From NCBI GenBank assembly GCA_015491615.1, contig WFVN01000288.1, positions 1 to 46,356 on the forward strand: a stretch of 46,356 nt of DNA, in the 5' to 3' direction. Under the pieces are notes generated by a model, which was given only the letters and a program-made list of their open reading frames with translations, searched no databases and had not been told where the DNA came from. Shown piece after piece: positions 42,828 to 46,356 of the stretch (the stretch's first letter is position 1; each line of letters opens with the position of its first letter). The DNA comes from Gammaproteobacteria bacterium. GTDB taxonomy: Bacteria; Pseudomonadota; Gammaproteobacteria; S012-40. Both the position numbers and the translations under genes were made by a program.

Positions 42828-43850
42828 TTATCGACAGCCGTACGACCCTTCTGGAGTGTGAACGCGTTCAAGCGCCGCCAGGGCGTTGTCGATGACCGCC
42901 AGGCCGGCGCCGGGGGCATGCATGTTGCGGCTCAGATGGCGCCGCCAATGACGAGCGCCGGGAAGGCCGTCGAACAGGGGCAGGAGGTGGCGCGCCATGA
43001 AATGCAGGGGGGTGCCGCAGGCCAGCTCGTCGGCGAGGTAGGGCCGGTAGGCGGCGAGCGCCTCGAAACGGTCTGCCGCCGGGGCGGGCCGGCCATAGAT
43101 CCGTGGGTCGACCAGGAACCAGCGGTGGGGATGCTGGTAGGCGGCGCGCCCCACCATCACCCCATCGACACGATCCAGCCAGGCGCAGGCCTGGTCCAGA
43201 TCTTCCAAGCCGCCGTTTAGGACCACGGGCAGCCCTGGGAAGGCTCGTTTCACAGCCAGCACCCGCTCGTAACGCAAGGGCGGCACTTCGCGGTTTTCCT
43301 TGGGGCTCAAGCCCTGGAGCCAGGCCTTGCGGGCGTGGACGATGACCGCCTTGGTCCCGGCCTCATACAGCCGCCCCACGAGATCGAGAAAGAAAGCCTC
43401 GCTGTCCACATCGTCCACCCCGATACGCATCTTCACCGTCACCGGCACGGAAACTGCGTCCCTCAAGGCGGCGACCAGTTCGGCGGCGTGCTTAGGGCGT
43501 TTCATCAACACCGCTCCGAAGGCGCCCGCCCCCACCCGCGGCGAGGGACAGCCCAGATTGAGATTCACTTCGTCGAATCGGTAGCCAAGGGCGATCCGCG
43601 CCACCCGTGCCAATGCTCGGGGGTCGCTTCCTCCCAGCTGCACGGCCAAGGGATGTTCGGCCCCGTGATGGGCCAGATACCGATCCGGGTCGCGCTCGAT
43701 GTTGGCTGGCGTCACCATTTCGGTGTACAGAAGGGCATAGCGGGTGATGCAGCGCATGAACATGCGCTGGTGACGATCGGTCCAATCGAGCATGGGGGCG
43801 ACGCAGAATCGGCGGTCGAACCGCCTTTCACCTTCACGGGACGAGAACAT
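42828..43850 (-). CDS. dusA: tRNA-dihydrouridine synthase A
   Basis: A 340-residue FMN-dependent TIM-barrel enzyme that reduces U20 (and 20a) in the tRNA D-loop. Recognised by VAPMLDWTDRHQRMFMRCI, the active-site LNLGCPSPRVGAGAFGAVLM with catalytic Cys, VTVKMRIGVDD, VIVHARKAWLQGLSPKENR and VDGVMVGRAAYQHP. The start at ATG 43848-43850 (MFSSREGERR) matches DusA; a longer reading to 43979 is antisense to the next gene and is rejected. The DusA-specific KxxxQGLSPKENR segment separates it from DusB and DusC. Confidence 0.97.
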   Translation of the reverse strand: MFSSREGERRFDRRFCVAPMLDWTDRHQRMFMRCITRYALLYTEMVTPANIERDPDRYLAHHGAEHPLAVQLGGSDPRALARVARIALGYRFDEVNLNLGCPSPRVGAGAFGAVLMKRPKHAAELVAALRDAVSVPVTVKMRIGVDDVDSEAFFLDLVGRLYEAGTKAVIVHARKAWLQGLSPKENREVPPLRYERVLAVKRAFPGLPVVLNGGLEDLDQACAWLDRVDGVMVGRAAYQHPHRWFLVDPRIYGRPAPAADRFEALAAYRPYLADELACGTPLHFMARHLLPLFDGLPGARHWRRHLSRNMHAPGAGLAVIDNALAALERVHTPEGSYGCR

Positions 43851-43860
43851 GAGGTTGTCG

Positions 43861-44142
43861 ATGGGTTTCAAGGCTTGGTTTGCGACCTCGGTATTGGCCT
43901 TTGTCGCTGGTGTCGGTGTGGGGATAGCCGCTTCCGGCGGATCACCGCCCTCGTCCACCTCCGCGGCGGACACGGCCAACCCGCGTATGGAGCACCTGAG
44001 TGCCCAAATCGATCGTCTGGAACGCCAACTAGCAGAGGAGAAAGCGCGCCGAGAGGCCCTTGATCGGCGCGCCCAGACGCTCTACGAAGATCTCAAACGC
44101 CTCCACGGTCACTTGGTTTCACAATCGGAACCGGATTCTTGA
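43861..44142 (+). CDS. Membrane-anchored coiled-coil protein, unknown function
   Basis: A 93-residue protein from ATG 43861 (MGFKAWFATSVLAFVAGVGV); GAGGT lies five bases upstream. One N-terminal helix (about 5-25) is followed by a Ser/Pro linker and a coiled coil (MEHLSAQIDRLERQLAEEKARREALDRRAQTLYEDLKRL). ATG 43849 is an alternative and would pair tail-to-head with the dusA start. It is divergent from dusA. Possible roles (cell-division or envelope scaffold) are only analogy. Confidence 0.7.
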   Translation: MGFKAWFATSVLAFVAGVGVGIAASGGSPPSSTSAADTANPRMEHLSAQIDRLERQLAEEKARREALDRRAQTLYEDLKRLHGHLVSQSEPDS

Positions 44143-44290
44143 ACCCACTGCTCCTCGCTGGCAAACTGTCCAAAAGGGCGCTCGCCGCTCGTCACCCGTA
44201 TACGAAACCGACTGACTGATCGTCCTTTAACGCCACATCCCGAAACGGCGACATGTCCTCGCCACCGCGCTCGACATCGACGACGGTCAT

Positions 44291-45289
44291 TCAACGTCGC
44301 TCCACCAAACGATCGGCCAAAGTCCCCACAGCGATGGCGAATTTATCCGCCCGATTCCATTTGAGCAGGACGTCGTAATTGGCGTATGTGAGGAAGGCGC
44401 GACCGCCCTCCCCGTCCGGCCGGATCAACTTCGCCTCCATGCCGGCGACCACGGGCAGGGGGGTCCCGTCTGCGCGCCGCACCCCTAGGTCCGCCCAAGC
44501 GCGCAAGGTCTTCTTGGCACCGATCCAGGTAGCGACCTCGGCTCCATTCGGCAGCCGCACCTCCCGCCCCCACGTGTAACGCGGGTTCCAACCCATACGA
44601 GACAGATAGTTGGCGGCAGATACGAAGACGTCGTCGAGGCTTTCCCACAAGTCGATGTGCCCATCGTCGTCTCCATCCACGGCATAGCCCACAAAAGTGG
44701 AGGGCATGAACTGCACCTGTCCCAAGGCCCCGGCCCAAGAGCCAGTCATCGCTTCCGGGGCGACATGGCCGGCATCGATAATACGCAAGGCGTTGAGTAA
44801 TTCCCTACGAAAATAACGGGCACGGCGTCCATCATAGGCCAGAGTGGCGAGAGCAGAAAGTGCGTTGAAACCGCCGGTCAGGCGCCCGTAATCCGTCTCG
44901 ATCCCCCAAAGAGCCACGAGGAATCGTGGCGGAACGCCGTAACGGGCGGAGACACGCCGTAGGAGCGGCCCCTGATCGCGCAGTTTCTTCCGGCCCAAGC
45001 GGACGCGACGGTCATTCACCACCCGCGCCAAGTATTCATCCAGAGTGAGGGTAAACTCCGGCTGCTTGCGATCCAGATCGATTACCCGCGGCAGAAACTC
45101 GACCTGTGCCAAAGCCCGCTCCAGGGTAGCCGATGGAATACCCTTTACCTCAGCTTCTTTACGAAAGGCGACCAACCAACCCTCAAAGCTGGGATGTGTC
45201 AATCCATCGCCAGCACGGTTTGACGACCAAGCGGGCGTGGTGAATCCCACCGTCAAAAAAGCGATGGCAAGGTACAAGAATCGCTTCAT
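44291..45289 (-). CDS. mltB: MltB-type lytic murein transglycosylase
   Basis: A 332-residue periplasmic enzyme with a Sec signal peptide (MKRFLYLAIAFLTVGFTTPAWS). The SLT_2 domain has the catalytic Glu131 in WGIETDYGRLTGGFNALSA, GALGQVQFMPSTFVGYAVDG and DDVFVSAANYLSRMGW. It cleaves peptidoglycan glycan strands to 1,6-anhydro products. A C-terminal peptidoglycan-binding domain, present in some relatives, is absent. An IS end lies only about 105 bases upstream (45394), so its promoter may have been altered. Confidence 0.93.
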   Translation of the reverse strand: MKRFLYLAIAFLTVGFTTPAWSSNRAGDGLTHPSFEGWLVAFRKEAEVKGIPSATLERALAQVEFLPRVIDLDRKQPEFTLTLDEYLARVVNDRRVRLGRKKLRDQGPLLRRVSARYGVPPRFLVALWGIETDYGRLTGGFNALSALATLAYDGRRARYFRRELLNALRIIDAGHVAPEAMTGSWAGALGQVQFMPSTFVGYAVDGDDDGHIDLWESLDDVFVSAANYLSRMGWNPRYTWGREVRLPNGAEVATWIGAKKTLRAWADLGVRRADGTPLPVVAGMEAKLIRPDGEGGRAFLTYANYDVLLKWNRADKFAIAVGTLADRLVERR

Positions 45290-45393
45290 TCAGGCAATCC
45301 AGTTGGACCGGAAAATGCAGGATGCACGATCAAGACCGGAACGAAAAAGAGGGCGATTACCCGCCGCCCTTCTCTCCGTTTTTTGCGTAGAAG

Positions 45394-46356
45394 TGTAAAG
45401 CCCCCGAATTCCTGGATACTGAATTGCACAAAATTCACGCTGCCTCCGCCACCGGGGGTGTGGGCAGCCCGCACCTGGGCGGGGGTGGCGTAGCGATGCC
45501 GCTGGAGCAACCAGTGCCGGTTGAACCGTTCCTTGAACGCCAGCAGCGCCTGCCGTAGTTCCTCGACGGTGTCGAAGGTCCGTACCCACAGGAGCTGCTC
45601 CTTCAGGGTCCGGTTGAACCGCTTGGCCACACCGTTGCCCTCGGGCGCCCTCACGAAACTGGGGCTGGATTCGATGCCCAAGAAGCGGAGCTCCTGCTGG
45701 AAGGCATGTCAGGTACTGGGGACCATGGTCATGGCGCAGGACGAGGCCTTCGGCGACGCCCTGGGCCAGCGGGCCGCAGTGTCCCCGTATCCCCTGGTGG
45801 ATCGGCTCCAGCGCCTCGAAATGCGTTCCGCGTCGGGCGGCGGGGATGCCCACCACGTCACCGACGAAGTGGTCAACGGCTACGAACACCGTGGCCATTC
45901 CCTCCAGCCGGGTGGGGACCTGGGTGGCGTCGGTACCCCACATGCGGTTCGGGCCCTCCGGGATGGGGCACCCATCGTGGCCCGCCCAGTGCGGGGCCTG
46001 CAGCCGGTGTTCCCGCATCAGGCGCCGCACCCGTTCCTTCGAGGCCGGAATATCCCGATGCCGCAACCTCGCCCACACCTTGCGATAGCCCTCGCCCCGA
46101 AAGCCCAGGGCCTCCGCCTCACGCAGCACCTCGCGGATTCCCTCCGCCATCTCCTCGTCCGACAACACCGGCTTGCGACCCCGCTTCCGGCCCGGAACCG
46201 GTCGTTCGGCGGCTGCCTGCCGCGCATAATGCGTGGAGCGGGCCAGGCCCCACAGCCGACACACCCGGACCTTGCCATAGACACGCCGCGCGGAGACCGA
46301 GCAGGCCCGGCTCACGGATTCGATCTCCGCTTCCCGAAAGGGGGCTCGCCCTCGAA
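45394..46356 (-). mobile_element. IS3-family insertion sequence, one end (partial)
   Basis: The element begins at 45394 with TGTAAAGCCCCCGAATTCC, a TG-starting terminal sequence typical of IS3-family ends. From there to the edge of the window it carries an OrfB-type transposase, read on the minus strand. The other end, orfA and any target duplication lie beyond the window. Confidence 0.85.
45435..46356 (-). pseudogene. IS3-family transposase OrfB, frameshifted and cut by window edge
   Basis: The upstream frame (open to 46356) carries SVSRACSVSARRVYGKVRV, the HTH-like part, the first catalytic Asp in WGTDATQVPT and the second in LRHDHGPQYL. Then, near 45706-45711, the frame changes: the correct continuation, FLGIESSPSFVRAPEGNGVA with the catalytic Glu, is in another frame. 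A two-base loss (probably AGC CAT reduced to ACAT) explains it. A second shift near 45460 leaves the natural ending (PPVAEAA, stop at 45435-45437) out of frame. The element is probably unable to move unless a programmed shift is used, which is unlikely here. Confidence 0.82.

Noticed and set aside
43851..43979. N-terminal extension of dusA
   Set aside because: It is antisense to the coiled-coil gene and is unlike any DusA N-terminus; ATG 43850 gives the normal length.
44109..44294. A 61-residue minus-strand open frame between the coiled-coil gene and mltB
   Set aside because: Arg-rich with no ribosome site, and partly opposite the end of a better-supported gene.

Overview
The window is GC-rich, densely packed chromosomal DNA from a gammaproteobacterium. 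The evidence is gene order: icd-clpS-clpA-infA, rimP-nusA-infB-rbfA-truB-rpsO-pnp, yciI-bolA-peptidyl-prolyl isomerase, smc-ligA and lysS-prfB, plus an initiator tRNA of the proteobacterial type. The exact lineage cannot be fixed from the sequence. The cysZ, multicopper oxidase, protoglobin and HDOD genes would fit a free-living or sulfur-cycle member such as the Chromatiales, but that is inference.

Layout. 1-2855: the end of icd, then the ClpS adaptor and ClpA unfoldase. 2922-4737: infA (minus), a DUF3579-type protein, a CBS-pair protein, a small membrane protein and a 34-residue one-helix protein ending in a strong terminator. 4836-13334 (minus): one long translation and RNA-metabolism operon from rimP to pnp, with a promoter and several hairpins in its leader. 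13500-15419: an FtsH-type protease. 15708-21276: the most unusual block. It has a minus operon (unknown 318-residue protein, Roadblock/LC7 protein, protoglobin) divergent from a plus operon (ExeA-like ATPase anchored in the inner membrane with an NTF2-like domain beyond it, then a proline-rich outer-membrane beta-barrel). 21330-21406: tRNA-fMet.

21492-22889: yciI-bolA-ppi. 22954-28520 (minus): smc and ligA with only 38 bases between them and no zipA. 28575-31014: a tightly overlapping queF-FGGY kinase-cysZ operon. 31161-33803: a lipoprotein multicopper oxidase with a long N-terminal extension and a Met/Gly-rich insert. 33859-36475 (minus): lysS and prfB, the latter with its programmed +1 frameshift. 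36597-38809: a patch of small exported proteins, including a second Gly/Met-rich one. 38806-45289: YgiQ radical SAM protein, a Tat-exported M15 peptidase, an HDOD protein, DusA, a membrane-anchored coiled-coil protein and an MltB-type lytic transglycosylase. 45394 to the end: the terminus and broken transposase of an IS3-family element.

Most of the window is housekeeping: protein quality control, translation initiation and ribosome maturation, RNA decay, chromosome segregation, ligation and tRNA modification. Accessory content lies at 15708-21276 and 31161-38809. I saw no CRISPR array, rRNA, prophage or defence island.
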